A DNA stretch of 64,000 nt, from positions 1-64,000 of the forward strand of contig JADZCA010000052.1 in NCBI GenBank assembly GCA_020851795.1, given 5' to 3'. Both the position numbers and the translations under genes were made by a program. The notes beneath the pieces are model-generated. The model was given only the letters and a program-made list of their open reading frames with translations. It did no database searches and was not told where the DNA came from. The stretch comes from Planctomycetota bacterium (lineage in GTDB: Bacteria > Planctomycetota > PLA2 > JAEUHO01). Position 1 is the first letter of the stretch. Each line of letters starts with the position of its first letter. Shown here one piece after another: positions 33,786-42,299 of this stretch.

Positions 33786-34373
33786 TCAGGCGTAGCGGAA
33801 GTCCCCCATCTGGGCGATGCGCGCGGTGTAGAAGCCCGGCGGCGTGTCCGGGACGCCGTTCCCGTCGATCCACCGGTTGAAGAAGCCGAACAGCGCGCAG
33901 GTCGTGACCGCGTCGAAGACCTCGTCCTCGCCCCAGCCCGCCGCGAGCACCGCGTCGGCGTCCTCCTGGCGCAGCGACGCGGGCTCGAGCGTGAGGCGTT
34001 CGAGGTAGCCGAACAGGGCCTTCTCCTTCGGATCGATCGGCGCCGTGCGCCAGTCACGGCACACCGCGTCCACGAGAGGCTGGTCCTTGAGGAGGAACGC
34101 CGCGACCGCGGCGTGCGCCGACGTTCAGAACAGGCAGTGGTTGCGCGACGAGGTGAACGCCGCGATGAGCTCGCGGAAGCCCGGCGACAGCCGCGACGGG
34201 CCGCGCAGCACCTCCTGCGCGAGCCGCCCGAGCGCGTCCCCGAGCGCCGGCCGCCACGCGAACAGGCGCCAGATGCCGGGCACCGGCTGGCCCGCCGCCT
34301 CCGCGGCGCGCACGCCGGCCCCGTAGCGGCTCGCGTCGTCCGGGCGGTGCTCGAGGAGGGACTTGAAGAACAT
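33786..34373 (-). CDS. AhpD-like (carboxymuconolactone decarboxylase fold) selenoprotein, UGA decoded as Sec83
   Basis: One gene of 195 aa interrupted by an in-frame TGA at 34125-34127. Reading through gives NHCLF-U-TSAHA, that is CxxU followed by three residues and His: the AhpD CxxCxxxH redox motif with Sec for the second Cys (C80, U83, H87). Both sides fit one peroxidase-related family: FRELIAAFTSSRNHC before and AVLAAGWGEDEVFDAVTTCA, FGFFNRWIDGNGV after. A hairpin with GGTC loop lies 17 nt after the TGA (SECIS). selA is in the window. Predicted role is thiol/selenol-dependent peroxide reduction. Conventional gene callers would report a truncated 82-aa protein and a separate 95-aa ORF. Confidence 0.88.
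34097..34114 (-). promoter_or_regulatory. Bacterial SECIS element
   Basis: Arms ACGCCGC and GCGGCGT form a perfect 7-bp stem with a GGTC tetraloop. The loop starts 17 nt after the TGA; in E. coli fdhF the same GGUC loop sits about 18 nt after UGA, where it binds SelB. The element lies inside the coding sequence as bacterial SECIS elements do. Confidence 0.8.
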
Positions 34374-34502
34374 CACGAGGCCTCGGAGGGGGCGGTCGGA
34401 CCGGCCGGGAGGGAACGCCGCGGCCGTGACGGGCTTCCCGCCCGACGGACGGAGCGGCGGCCGGCGGGCGAGGTCGCGCGAGACTCGCCGGGCCCGGCTC
34501 CG

Positions 34503-34508
34503 TAGCAT
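34503..34508 (+). promoter_or_regulatory. TAGCAT -10 box, leaderless start of the CLC gene
   Basis: 6 nt before the GTG at 34515; no ribosome site. Confidence 0.5.
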
Positions 34509-34514
34509 CGTGCC

Positions 34515-36551
34515 GTGGACGGCGCCCGCCCGAAAGCCCCCGGTCTCCCGCGCCTCGACCCCGCCCGCGTCGGGGACCTGCGGGCCCACCTGCGGGTGTT
34601 CCTGCTCGCCGCCCTCGTCGGCGTCGCGGGCGGCCTCACCGCGATCGGCTTCCAGAAGCTGACCGACGCGACCCGGGTCGCCTTCTTCGCGCTGTTCGGG
34701 CAGCAGGCCGAGTCGCTGCTCGCGGGCGCCGAGCGCCTCTCGTGGTGGCAGGCGCTCGTGCTGCCCGCGCTCGGCGCGACGATCGGCGCGACGCTGCTCT
34801 ACGTGGTGTTCCGACGCCGCGGCTCGTACGGCATCGCCGACATCATGGAGACGGTCTCGCTGCGCCGCGGCGAGGTGCGGCTGCCCGACGTGCTCGCGCG
34901 CAGCGTGTCCACGGCGGCGGTGATCGGGACCGGCGGCTCGACCGGCCGCGAGGGCCCGATCATCCAGCTCGGCGCCGCGATCGCGTCGTGGACCGGACGC
35001 GTCGCGCGCCTCACGCCCCGCGACCTCTCGGTGCTCATCGCGTGCGGCGCGGCGGCGGGCATGGCCGGCGCGTACAACGCGCCCATCGGCGCGTCGATGT
35101 TCGTGATGGAGGTGATCCTCGGGTCGTTCGTGATGGAGCAGTTCGCACCCGTCATCGTCGCGAGCGTGACGAGCACGCTCACGGTGCGCGCCGTCGTGGG
35201 CGAGCTCCCGCTCTACCAGGTGCCGCAGGCGTCGGTGGGGAGCCCGTGGGAGGCCGTGCCGATCTTCGTGCTGGGCGTGCTGGCCTCGCTCGCGAGCTGG
35301 GGCTTCCTGCGCGCGATGACGTGGGCCGAGGACGGCGTGAGCGCGCTGCGGCTGCCGCGCGGGGCCCGCGCCGTGCTCGCGGCCCTCGTGGTCGGCGCGC
35401 TCGGCATCGCCTTCCCGGCGGTGTGGGGGAACGGCTACGACGCGGTGAACGAGCGGATCCTCTCGCTCTCGCTCCCCGTCGCGCCGCTCGCGCTGCTCGT
35501 GCTCGCCAAGATCGCCGCGACCGCGGCGACGGGCGCCGGCGGCGTCAGCGGCGGCGTGTTCACCCCCACGCTGTTCGTCGGGGCGGGCCTCGGCGCCGCG
35601 TTCGGCCTGCTCGTGCGCGACGTGTTCCCGACGGTGGACCCGGGCCTCTACGCGCTGATCGGCATGGGCAGCGTGCTCGCGGCGACGACGCACGCGCCGC
35701 TGATGTCGATCCTCGTCCTCTTCGAGATGACCCACGACCCGCCCCTCATCGCCCCGCTCATGCTCGGCGCGGTGACCGCGACGCTGGTCGCGAAGGTGCT
35801 CGGCGCCGACAGCCTCTACACGGCGCGCCTGCGTCGCCGAGGCGTCCGCCTGCCGGCCGGGACCGAGGAGGCGGCGCTGCTGCGCACCTACGCCCGCGAC
35901 CTCGTCCGCACCGACGCGCCCGTGCTCCCGGCGCAGGCGCCGCTCGCGCGCGTGCTCGACGTGTTCCTCAACTCGCGCGCCGACGCCCTCTACGTCGTCG
36001 GGGACGGCGGCCGCTACGTCGGCGTCGCGAGCCTGCACGACGTCAAGAGCGTGCTGGGCACCGCGGGCGAGGGCCTGCCCGCGATCGCGATGGACGTCGC
36101 CGTCCCCGTGGCGCCCGTCGAGGAGGACGTGGCCGTCGGCGAGGCGCTCGCGCGCTTCCAGGACTCCGACCTCGACGAGGTCCCCGTCGTCGCGGGGCGC
36201 GACGACCCGCGCTTCGTCGGCTCGCTCTCGCGCCGCGACATCCTCGCGATGCTGCGCCACGAGGTGCTCCACGAGCCGTCGCGGCCCACGCGCGTCGCCA
36301 CGCGCGGCCCCGGCGCGCCCACCTACGTGGACCTGCCGTCGGGCTGGCAGGTCACCGAGGTGGACGTCCCCGACGCGCTCGTGGGGAAGGCGCTCGACCC
36401 GGCCGCGTGGCGGCGAGAGCACGGCGGGACGCCCATCGTCGTGCTGCGCTCCGACGGGGCGGGCGGCCGCACGCCGACCGCGCCCGACGCCGTCGCGCTC
36501 GCCCCCGGCGACCGCCTCGTCGTCGTGGGGCCGGGCCCCGCAGCCCCGTAG
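34515..36551 (+). CDS. CLC-family chloride transport protein with CBS domains and TrkA-C-like tail
   Basis: 678 aa. Residues about 30-440 are the CLC membrane domain: RRGSYGIADIME in place of GSGIP, GSTGREGPIIQLGAAI with gating Glu E146, AYNAPIGASMFVMEVIL, and SGGVFTPTLFVGA for the GxFxP loop. Two CBS domains follow (about 465-600) and the last 75 residues resemble a TrkA-C module. The position of the internal proton glutamate (E203 of E. coli ClC-ec1) is Val200, as in animal chloride channels, so passive Cl- flow rather than Cl-/H+ exchange is possible. Starts with GTG after a TAGCAT box. Confidence 0.9.
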   Translation: MDGARPKAPGLPRLDPARVGDLRAHLRVFLLAALVGVAGGLTAIGFQKLTDATRVAFFALFGQQAESLLAGAERLSWWQALVLPALGATIGATLLYVVFRRRGSYGIADIMETVSLRRGEVRLPDVLARSVSTAAVIGTGGSTGREGPIIQLGAAIASWTGRVARLTPRDLSVLIACGAAAGMAGAYNAPIGASMFVMEVILGSFVMEQFAPVIVASVTSTLTVRAVVGELPLYQVPQASVGSPWEAVPIFVLGVLASLASWGFLRAMTWAEDGVSALRLPRGARAVLAALVVGALGIAFPAVWGNGYDAVNERILSLSLPVAPLALLVLAKIAATAATGAGGVSGGVFTPTLFVGAGLGAAFGLLVRDVFPTVDPGLYALIGMGSVLAATTHAPLMSILVLFEMTHDPPLIAPLMLGAVTATLVAKVLGADSLYTARLRRRGVRLPAGTEEAALLRTYARDLVRTDAPVLPAQAPLARVLDVFLNSRADALYVVGDGGRYVGVASLHDVKSVLGTAGEGLPAIAMDVAVPVAPVEEDVAVGEALARFQDSDLDEVPVVAGRDDPRFVGSLSRRDILAMLRHEVLHEPSRPTRVATRGPGAPTYVDLPSGWQVTEVDVPDALVGKALDPAAWRREHGGTPIVVLRSDGAGGRTPTAPDAVALAPGDRLVVVGPGPAAP

Positions 36552-36650
36552 CCGGCGTCGGCGTCGTGGGCCGCCGGGCCCGCCGCCGCCACCGGCGGCG
36601 AGGCGGTGCGATCGTGCGGGCCCGTCCCGACGTCGTGCCCGCGACGTCGA

Positions 36651-38237
36651 TCAGACGCCGACCTCGGCGAGGAAGGCGGCGGGGTCGAGCCGCGCGCCGG
36701 TCGCCTGGGCGAGGTGCTCGTCCCACGAGCGTGTCGCGCCCGGCCGGAAGAACTGGCGCGAGAGGAACGCGCCCGCACGGCCGTTGCCCACGAGCCCGCC
36801 GCCCGTGCTCTTCTCGATCGCTCGCGCCAGCTGCGAGGCGGTGCACTCCCCCATCAGGTAGGAGTGGTAGTAGACCGGCGCCGTGGCGACGTGGATCTTC
36901 GCGGCCCAGTCCGGCGCCCGGCGCCCGTCGGGGCGGCGCACGCGCTGGTAGCGCTCGACGAGGTCCCACCACAGCGTGTCGAGGTCCTGCTCGGGGTCCC
37001 GGTAGAGGGCCCGTTCGAAGCGCGTCATGACGAGCACCCAGCGCGCGAAGACGAGCATGCCCTCGCGGAACGCGGCCGCGGCGAGCGCGGCGAGGCCCTC
37101 GGCCTCCGACGCCGGCACCCCGGCGACCTTGGTGAGCCACGTGCCGTCCTTGCTCAGGCGGCCGAAGAGCATCGCGATGGCCTCGGTGCTCGACATGTGC
37201 GGCGGGCGGCGCAGCGCCCACGGCAGCGTGCGGTCGATCTCGAGGTCGTAGATCGCGTGGCCGAACTCGTGGAGCATCGTGCCCATCCACCGCTCGTTGG
37301 GCACGTTGTTGCACAAGACGCGCACGTCGCCGCGCCGGTCGATGTGGGAGCAGAACGCGTGCTGGCACTTGCCGGCGCGGGGGAGCAGGTCGCTGTTGGC
37401 GAGCGCGGGCCGGATGTCGAGGCCGAGCGCGTCGTAGGTGCGGGTCGTCAGCGACACGACGTCGCGGTCGGCGAAGAACCGGTCGAAGGAGGGGCGGCCC
37501 GTCTCGGGCGCCTCCTGGAAGAACGGGTCCTCGTAGTGCCACGGCCGCAGCGCGTCGGGGGTCGTCTTGAACCGCGCAGCGAGCCGGGCGTCGAGCGCCG
37601 CCTTGTAGGCCGAGAACGGGGCGTCGGTGGCGCGGTCCACGCGCTCGAGGAAGTCGTCGAGCCACGCGGGGTCCACGTCCTGGCCGGCGAGCGCGAAGGC
37701 GTAGTGGTCGGGGAAGCCGACCGCGCGCGCGACCTCGTTGCGCAGCCGGACGAGCGCGCGGACGTCGTCGGCGACGACGGCCCCGACCGCCTTGCTCGCG
37801 CGCCAGGCCTCCTCGCGCAGCGAGACGTCGTCGCTGCGCTTGAGGATCTCGACGAGCTCGTTGTCGCCCCGCACGACGCCGCGGACCTGGCCGCGCGTCG
37901 TGGCGTAGCGCTCGTTGACCGAGGCCTCGAGCTCGACGATCGCCAGCCGGGCGTCGCGCGGCGCCCGGTAGCGGCGGAGGTCGCGCGCCAGCACCTCGAG
38001 CCCGCGGCGGACGAGCGGGTCGGCCACCCCCTCGTCGAGGCTGCGGACGATGCGCTCGTACCCCTCGGCGTCCTCGCACGCCGCCTCGAGCGCGGCGCGC
38101 GCGCGCCGGAGCCGGTCGGTGTGCTCCGGCGAGGCGTCGGTGTTGAGCGCCCACCACGCGAGCGAGGACTCGGTGTGGAGCGGCTCGAGGCGCTCGGTCC
38201 AGGCGGTCAGCACTTTCGAGGCGGCGCGGTCCGGCAC
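36651..38237 (-). CDS. M2/M3-like zinc metallopeptidase
   Basis: 528 aa, no signal peptide. Catalytic motif MLHEFGHAIYDLEID followed by MSSTEAIAMLFGRLS gives HExxH with the third ligand Glu, and CQHAFCSHIDRRGDVRVLCN precedes it as in thermolysin-like peptidyl dipeptidases. The helical N-terminal half (RLRNEVARAVGFPDHYAFAL, VDPAWLDDFLERVDRAT) fits the M2/M3 clan. It likely trims peptides in the cytosol. Start is GTG with GGAGGG 7 nt upstream and a TACGCT box at 38262-38267; the upstream extension of the frame runs into the dispersed repeat and is rejected. Confidence 0.85.
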   Translation of the reverse strand: MPDRAASKVLTAWTERLEPLHTESSLAWWALNTDASPEHTDRLRRARAALEAACEDAEGYERIVRSLDEGVADPLVRRGLEVLARDLRRYRAPRDARLAIVELEASVNERYATTRGQVRGVVRGDNELVEILKRSDDVSLREEAWRASKAVGAVVADDVRALVRLRNEVARAVGFPDHYAFALAGQDVDPAWLDDFLERVDRATDAPFSAYKAALDARLAARFKTTPDALRPWHYEDPFFQEAPETGRPSFDRFFADRDVVSLTTRTYDALGLDIRPALANSDLLPRAGKCQHAFCSHIDRRGDVRVLCNNVPNERWMGTMLHEFGHAIYDLEIDRTLPWALRRPPHMSSTEAIAMLFGRLSKDGTWLTKVAGVPASEAEGLAALAAAAFREGMLVFARWVLVMTRFERALYRDPEQDLDTLWWDLVERYQRVRRPDGRRAPDWAAKIHVATAPVYYHSYLMGECTASQLARAIEKSTGGGLVGNGRAGAFLSRQFFRPGATRSWDEHLAQATGARLDPAAFLAEVGV

Positions 38238-38297
38238 GGGGAGCCCTCCGACGGTCCCCCGAGCGTATGCGAGCGCCCGCGGCGGCGGGGAGAACCG

Positions 38298-38439
38298 CCC
38301 GGCCGCGACGACCCCGGTCCGGCACCACGGCGAGGAGCGGACGGCGCGCGGCGAGGCACTTCGAGTCGCCGGCGGGCCCTGCGCCACGCCCGCGCCGAGG
38401 ACGCCGCCCCGACCTCGTCGGCTCGTGAGCTCGGCGGGC
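38298..38439 (-). repeat. Dispersed intergenic repeat, copy B
   Basis: Minus-strand copy of the element at 19991-20133, about 85 percent identical over its length including GAGCCGACGAGGTCGGGGC and GTGGCGCAGGGCCCG. It fills the gap between the diguanylate cyclase stop and the promoter of the M2/M3 peptidase gene. Confidence 0.7.
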
Positions 38440-38450
38440 GGGCCCGCCGG

Positions 38451-39353
38451 TCAGGCGAACACGCGAGCGACGATGCGGTCCTTGCCCGACCGCTTCGCCT
38501 CGTACATGAGCTCGTCGGCCCGGTTGAGCGGGACCTGCGCGTCCACGGGCACCGTCTCGAAGGTGCCCAGCCCGGCGCTCATGCCGACGGAGGCCCCGCC
38601 CTCGCGGAACGAGCGCAGCATCCCGTCGCGGATGCGCTCGGCGACGTGCATCGCGTCGGCCGCGCCGGTCTCGGGCATCAGCACCGCGAACTCGTCGCCC
38701 CCGAGGCGCGCGCAGAGGTCGACCTTGCGCACCGCGCCCGCGATCAGCCGGCCCACGCGTGCGAGCAGCTGGTCGCCGGCCAGGTGGCCGCGCTCGTCGT
38801 TGACCCGCTTGAAGTCGTCGAGGTCGAGGTAGAGCAGCGAGAGCGGGCGGCCGTGCCGGCGCATGCGCTCGAGCTCGAGCACGAGGCGCTCGTGGAAGGC
38901 CCGCGCCGTCGCGAGCAGCGTCAGCGGGTCCTCGCGCGCCAGGCGCCGCTCGGCCTCGAGCAGCGCGGCGATGCGGTCGCGGTCGGCGCGGGCGCGGGCG
39001 ACGCCCCACGCGACGGCCGACGTCGAGACGAGCGTGACGGCCGCGTGCCACCCGTGGATCGTACGGAACTGCCCCGCGAGCACGACGTAGGAGACGAGCA
39101 CGGTGCCGGCCGCCATCGCGGAGCCGGCGAGGCCGGCGTAGAGCCCCCCGCCCCACGCGAGCACCGCCACCGGCGCGATCTGGAAGATGAAGAGCAGGAT
39201 CTCGTCGCCGGTCAGCCAGTCGAGGAAGCCGATGACGGCCATCGCCGCGAGGCAGGCGGGGTAGAGCACGGCCCGTCGCGCCGCGAGGCGGTCCAGCCAG
39301 CGCGCGAGGGCCGGCCCGGGGGTCGGCCCCCCGTCGTCCACCGCGAGTCCCAT
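38451..39353 (-). CDS. Membrane-bound diguanylate cyclase (GGDEF)
   Basis: 300 aa. About four membrane segments in residues 28-125 (YPACLAAMAVIGFLDWLTG, ILLFIFQIAPVAVLAWGGG, YAGLAGSAMAAGTVLVSYVV, AVTLVSTSAVAWGVARA), a short helix, then the GGDEF domain. Active site is LGGDEFAVL; the RKVD five residues earlier is the inhibitory I-site (RxxD), so product feedback is expected. It makes c-di-GMP from two GTP. No EAL or receiver domain. The ATG is 6 nt behind a TAGGCT box (39360-39365), so the mRNA is likely leaderless. Confidence 0.92.
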   Translation of the reverse strand: MGLAVDDGGPTPGPALARWLDRLAARRAVLYPACLAAMAVIGFLDWLTGDEILLFIFQIAPVAVLAWGGGLYAGLAGSAMAAGTVLVSYVVLAGQFRTIHGWHAAVTLVSTSAVAWGVARARADRDRIAALLEAERRLAREDPLTLLATARAFHERLVLELERMRRHGRPLSLLYLDLDDFKRVNDERGHLAGDQLLARVGRLIAGAVRKVDLCARLGGDEFAVLMPETGAADAMHVAERIRDGMLRSFREGGASVGMSAGLGTFETVPVDAQVPLNRADELMYEAKRSGKDRIVARVFA

Positions 39354-39359
39354 GCGCCT

Positions 39360-39365
39360 AGCCTA
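39360..39365 (-). promoter_or_regulatory. TAGGCT -10 box of the diguanylate cyclase gene
   Basis: 6 nt upstream of the ATG; no ribosome site. Confidence 0.5.
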
Positions 39366-39439
39366 ACCCCACGGCCGCCGCGAGGCCCGCGCGCGCGCCG
39401 GCCGCCGAGGGGCGGCCGCACCGCGGGCGCGACCCGCGG

Positions 39440-41143
39440 TCACGCGCCGGGACGGGCGAGCTTCTTGTACTTGCCCTTCTTCGACGCGGCCTCGACGCCG
39501 GCCGCGGCGTCGCGCTCCGCCTTCTTCTCGCGGTAGTACTCGTAGGTCCCCTCGGTGTAGGTGACCTTGCCGTCGCCCTCGAACGCGACGATGTGCGTCG
39601 CGACGCGGTCGAGGAAGTAGCGGTCGTGGGTCACGACGATCGCGCAGCCGGGGAACGCGACGAGCGCCTCCTCGAGCACGCGCAGCGTCTCGAGGTCGAG
39701 GTCGTTGGTGGGCTCGTCGAGGATGAGGACGTTGCCGCCCTTCTTGAGCAGCTTGGCGAGCTGGAGGCGGTTGCGCTCGCCGCCGGAGAGCTGGCCCACG
39801 AGCTTGCTCTGGTCGGGACCGCGGAAGAGGAACCGCGAGAGGTACCCGCGGACGTGGATCTCCTCCTTGCCCACCTTGATCGTCTCGCCGCCTTCGGCGA
39901 CCTCCTCGAACACGGTGCGGTCGTCGTGCAGCGTCTCGCGGTTCTGGTCCACGTAGCAGAACACGGTGTTCTGCCCGATCTCGACCGTCCCCGCGTCGGG
40001 GCGCTCCTGCCCCGTCATCACGCGGAGCAGCGTCGTCTTGCCCGCGCCGTTGGGGCCGACGACGCCGACGATGCCGCCCGGCGGCAGCTCGAGGTCGAGC
40101 TGGTCGAAGAGCACCTGGTCGCCGTAGGCCTTGCGCACGCCGCGCAGCGAGATCACCTTGTCGCCCAGCCGCGGCCCGGTCGGCAGACGCAGCTCGACCG
40201 TGCCCTTGCGGGCGTCGAGCTCCTGCGCCTCGAGGTCGTGGAAGCGCGCGACGCGGGCCTTGTTGCGCACGGTGCGGGCGCTCGGCGTCGCCCGGATCCA
40301 CTCGAGCTCGCGCGCGAGGATGCGCTGGCGCGCCGACTCCTGCGCCTGCTCCTGCTCGAGCCGGCGCCGCTTCGCGTCGAGGAAGGCCGAGTACGACCCC
40401 TCGAAGACGAAGATGCGGCCGCGGTCGAGCTCGACCATCTGGTTGGTGGAGTGCTCGAGGAACCAGCGGTCGTGGGTGACGAGCAGCCACGCACCGTGGT
40501 AGTTGGTCAGGAAGTGCTCGAGCCACTCGGTCGTCGCGGCGTCGAGGTGGTTCGTCGGCTCGTCGAGCAGCAGCAGGTCGGGGTGCTGCATGAGGAGGCG
40601 GCACAGGGCCACGCGGCGCCGCTCGCCGCCGGAGAGCTTGCTGACGTCCGCGTCGGGCGGCGGGCACGACAGCGCCTCCATCGCGAGCTCGATGTGGTGG
40701 TCGAGCTCCCAGCCCTCCTTGCGCTCGATCTGCTCCTGCACCGCGGACTGCTTGTCGAGCACCGCCTGCATCTCGTCGGGAGTCAGGTCCTCGGCGAGGC
40801 GGTTGGAGAGCCGGTCGAACTCGGTGAGCAGGTCGCGCACCGCCTTGGCGCCCTCCTCGACGTTGCCGAGGACGTTCTTGCTCGGGTCCAGCCGCGGCTC
40901 CTGCGGGAGGTAGCCGAACGTGACGCCGGAGAACGGGCGGACCACGCCGTCGTGGTCGGTGTCCTCGCGCGCGAGGATCCGCAGCAGCGTGGACTTCCCC
41001 GAGCCGTTCTCGCCCACGATGCCGACCTTGGCGTCGGCGTAGATCGAGAACGAGAGGTCCTTGAGGATCTCGTGGCCTTGGATGGTCTTGGTCAGACGCT
41101 CGACGGCGTAGATCGGGACGCGCGGGACGGGCTTCTCGGCCAT
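39440..41143 (-). CDS. ettA: ABC-F translation factor, EttA type
   Basis: 567 aa. Two ATP-binding domains: Walker A GENGSGKST and GPNGAGKTT, signatures KLSGGERRRVALC and QLSGGERNRLQLA, Walker B LLLLDEPTNHLD and VLILDEPTNDLD. The linker (FLDAKRRRLEQEQAQESARQ ... LEWIRATPSARTVRNKAR) is the helical inter-domain arm that enters the ribosomal E site. No membrane domain, so it acts on ribosomes rather than in transport. A TAGGCT box is at 41198-41203 and gives a leader of about 50 nt. Confidence 0.94.
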   Translation of the reverse strand: MAEKPVPRVPIYAVERLTKTIQGHEILKDLSFSIYADAKVGIVGENGSGKSTLLRILAREDTDHDGVVRPFSGVTFGYLPQEPRLDPSKNVLGNVEEGAKAVRDLLTEFDRLSNRLAEDLTPDEMQAVLDKQSAVQEQIERKEGWELDHHIELAMEALSCPPPDADVSKLSGGERRRVALCRLLMQHPDLLLLDEPTNHLDAATTEWLEHFLTNYHGAWLLVTHDRWFLEHSTNQMVELDRGRIFVFEGSYSAFLDAKRRRLEQEQAQESARQRILARELEWIRATPSARTVRNKARVARFHDLEAQELDARKGTVELRLPTGPRLGDKVISLRGVRKAYGDQVLFDQLDLELPPGGIVGVVGPNGAGKTTLLRVMTGQERPDAGTVEIGQNTVFCYVDQNRETLHDDRTVFEEVAEGGETIKVGKEEIHVRGYLSRFLFRGPDQSKLVGQLSGGERNRLQLAKLLKKGGNVLILDEPTNDLDLETLRVLEEALVAFPGCAIVVTHDRYFLDRVATHIVAFEGDGKVTYTEGTYEYYREKKAERDAAAGVEAASKKGKYKKLARPGA

Positions 41144-41281
41144 GGCGGGCGGGCACCGGGGGGGCAGGGCCGGGCGACGGTCCCGGCGGGGCGCGGGAGC
41201 CTACCCCGCGCCGACGGGCGCCGCGTGGTCTCGCCACGGCGGGCGGGCCTCGGCCCGGGTCCGCGCGGGCCCCGCCTCGCG

Positions 41282-42241
41282 TCAGCGGTGCGCGTGCCGC
41301 TCGCAGAGGGCGCAGCGCCCCACGGGCACCCGCTCGAACGGGTCCGGCGCGGCGGACGTGCCCACCCGTGCCGGCAGCGCGCCGAGCCCGCCGTACGCGG
41401 CGAGATCGTCGATCGAGTTCGCGTCGAACTGCGCGAAGTCGGCGTCGCCGATGTTGGGCGACGTCTGCGGCACGCTGACGATCCAGTACATGACCGAGTC
41501 GGGGTCGCTGTCGTGGTAGCCGTGCAGGTCGTCGCGGTGGTCCACCAGCATCGGGACCGTCGAGCCCGTCAGGCCGAGGCAGTGGCCGGCCTCGTGGACG
41601 AGCCCCGTGCCCTCGATCTCGGCGGTGGTGACGAAGGGGTTGTTCCCCTGGTCGGCGGCATCGACGAACATCGCGATGCTCCCCCCGTGGTAGGTGAGCC
41701 CGAGCACCTGCGTGCCCGTCCCGGACTGGTCGAGGTCGCTCGCGCCCTTGACGTAGAGCACGTAGAGCGCCGCCGTCTGCGACCCGGCGTCGGAGTAGAG
41801 GTCGCGGTGGGCCACCGAGAGGTCGTCGAGGTCGTCGGTCCCGAGCACCCCCGGGAACTCGGAGAGCGGGATCGCGTCGTCGGCGAACACGGTGATGCCG
41901 CCGGGCTTGTCGCAACGCTCGGCGAGCCGCTCCTCGAGGAGCGTGAGGACCGACGCGTGGGGCGGGTAGCCCACCGGGTAGTCCACCTCGACGACCAGCG
42001 AGGTGAAGTGCGTCCGCCGCAGGTAGTCGGCGGCGAAGTCGCCCGCGCCCGACTGCACGGCCGCCGACGTGGCGCTCGGCGTGACGCTGGCGAGGTCCTC
42101 CGCCGGCGGGAAGCCCGTCCCGCCCCCGCCGCCGCCCCCGCCCCCACCGCCCCCCCCACCTCCGCAGGCGACCGCGACCACTGCGAGCGCGGCGACGGCG
42201 GCGACCCGGAGCGCGAGGCGAGCACGGTGCGGGTGGGTCAC
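41282..42241 (-). CDS. Lipoprotein with poly-Gly linker and metzincin-like peptidase motif
   Basis: 319 aa. Signal peptide ends in lipobox VAVAC followed by a run of 15 Gly, a flexible tether. The C-terminal half contains LVHEAGHCLGL (HExxHxxG) and, later, the possible Met-turn SVMYWIV; the third metal ligand is not at the usual +6 position after the second His and is more likely a His in MLVDHRDDLHGYH. This arrangement is known to me from uncharacterised bacterial lipoproteins. The last residues hold GRCALCERH, a possible metal-binding pair. GTG start with AGGAG and a TACGAT box (42266-42271). Confidence 0.7.
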   Translation of the reverse strand: MTHPHRARLALRVAAVAALAVVAVACGGGGGGGGGGGGGGGTGFPPAEDLASVTPSATSAAVQSGAGDFAADYLRRTHFTSLVVEVDYPVGYPPHASVLTLLEERLAERCDKPGGITVFADDAIPLSEFPGVLGTDDLDDLSVAHRDLYSDAGSQTAALYVLYVKGASDLDQSGTGTQVLGLTYHGGSIAMFVDAADQGNNPFVTTAEIEGTGLVHEAGHCLGLTGSTVPMLVDHRDDLHGYHDSDPDSVMYWIVSVPQTSPNIGDADFAQFDANSIDDLAAYGGLGALPARVGTSAAPDPFERVPVGRCALCERHAHR

Positions 42242-42265
42242 GACGGCGGCTCCTGGGACCGGGAG

Positions 42266-42271
42266 ATCGTA
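42266..42271 (-). promoter_or_regulatory. TACGAT -10 box of the metzincin-like lipoprotein gene
   Basis: 24 nt upstream of the GTG; short leader with AGGAG. The same box and spacing occur before the IPT-repeat gene. Confidence 0.45.
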
Positions 42272-42299
42272 GCCTCGCCCGACGGCGCCGGGGACGGCG

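Noticed and set aside
33786..34073. 95-aa ORF as an independent gene
   Set aside because: It starts in the middle of a conserved domain, has no ribosome site or -10 box, and joins in frame to the upstream half through the UGA.
34125..34373. Pseudogene interpretation of the AhpD-like gene
   Set aside because: A random nonsense mutation would not be expected exactly at the Cys codon of CxxC with a GGTC-loop hairpin at SECIS distance and selA in the same genome.
36651..38387. Longer form of the M2/M3 peptidase starting at 38387
   Set aside because: The extra 50 residues are translated from the dispersed repeat and the promoter region; the GTG at 38237 has a strong ribosome site.
42118..42165. 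Phase-variable tract in the poly-Gly codons
   Set aside because: The run mixes GGC and GGG codons rather than one mononucleotide stretch, so slippage is limited; the Gly tether is a better explanation.
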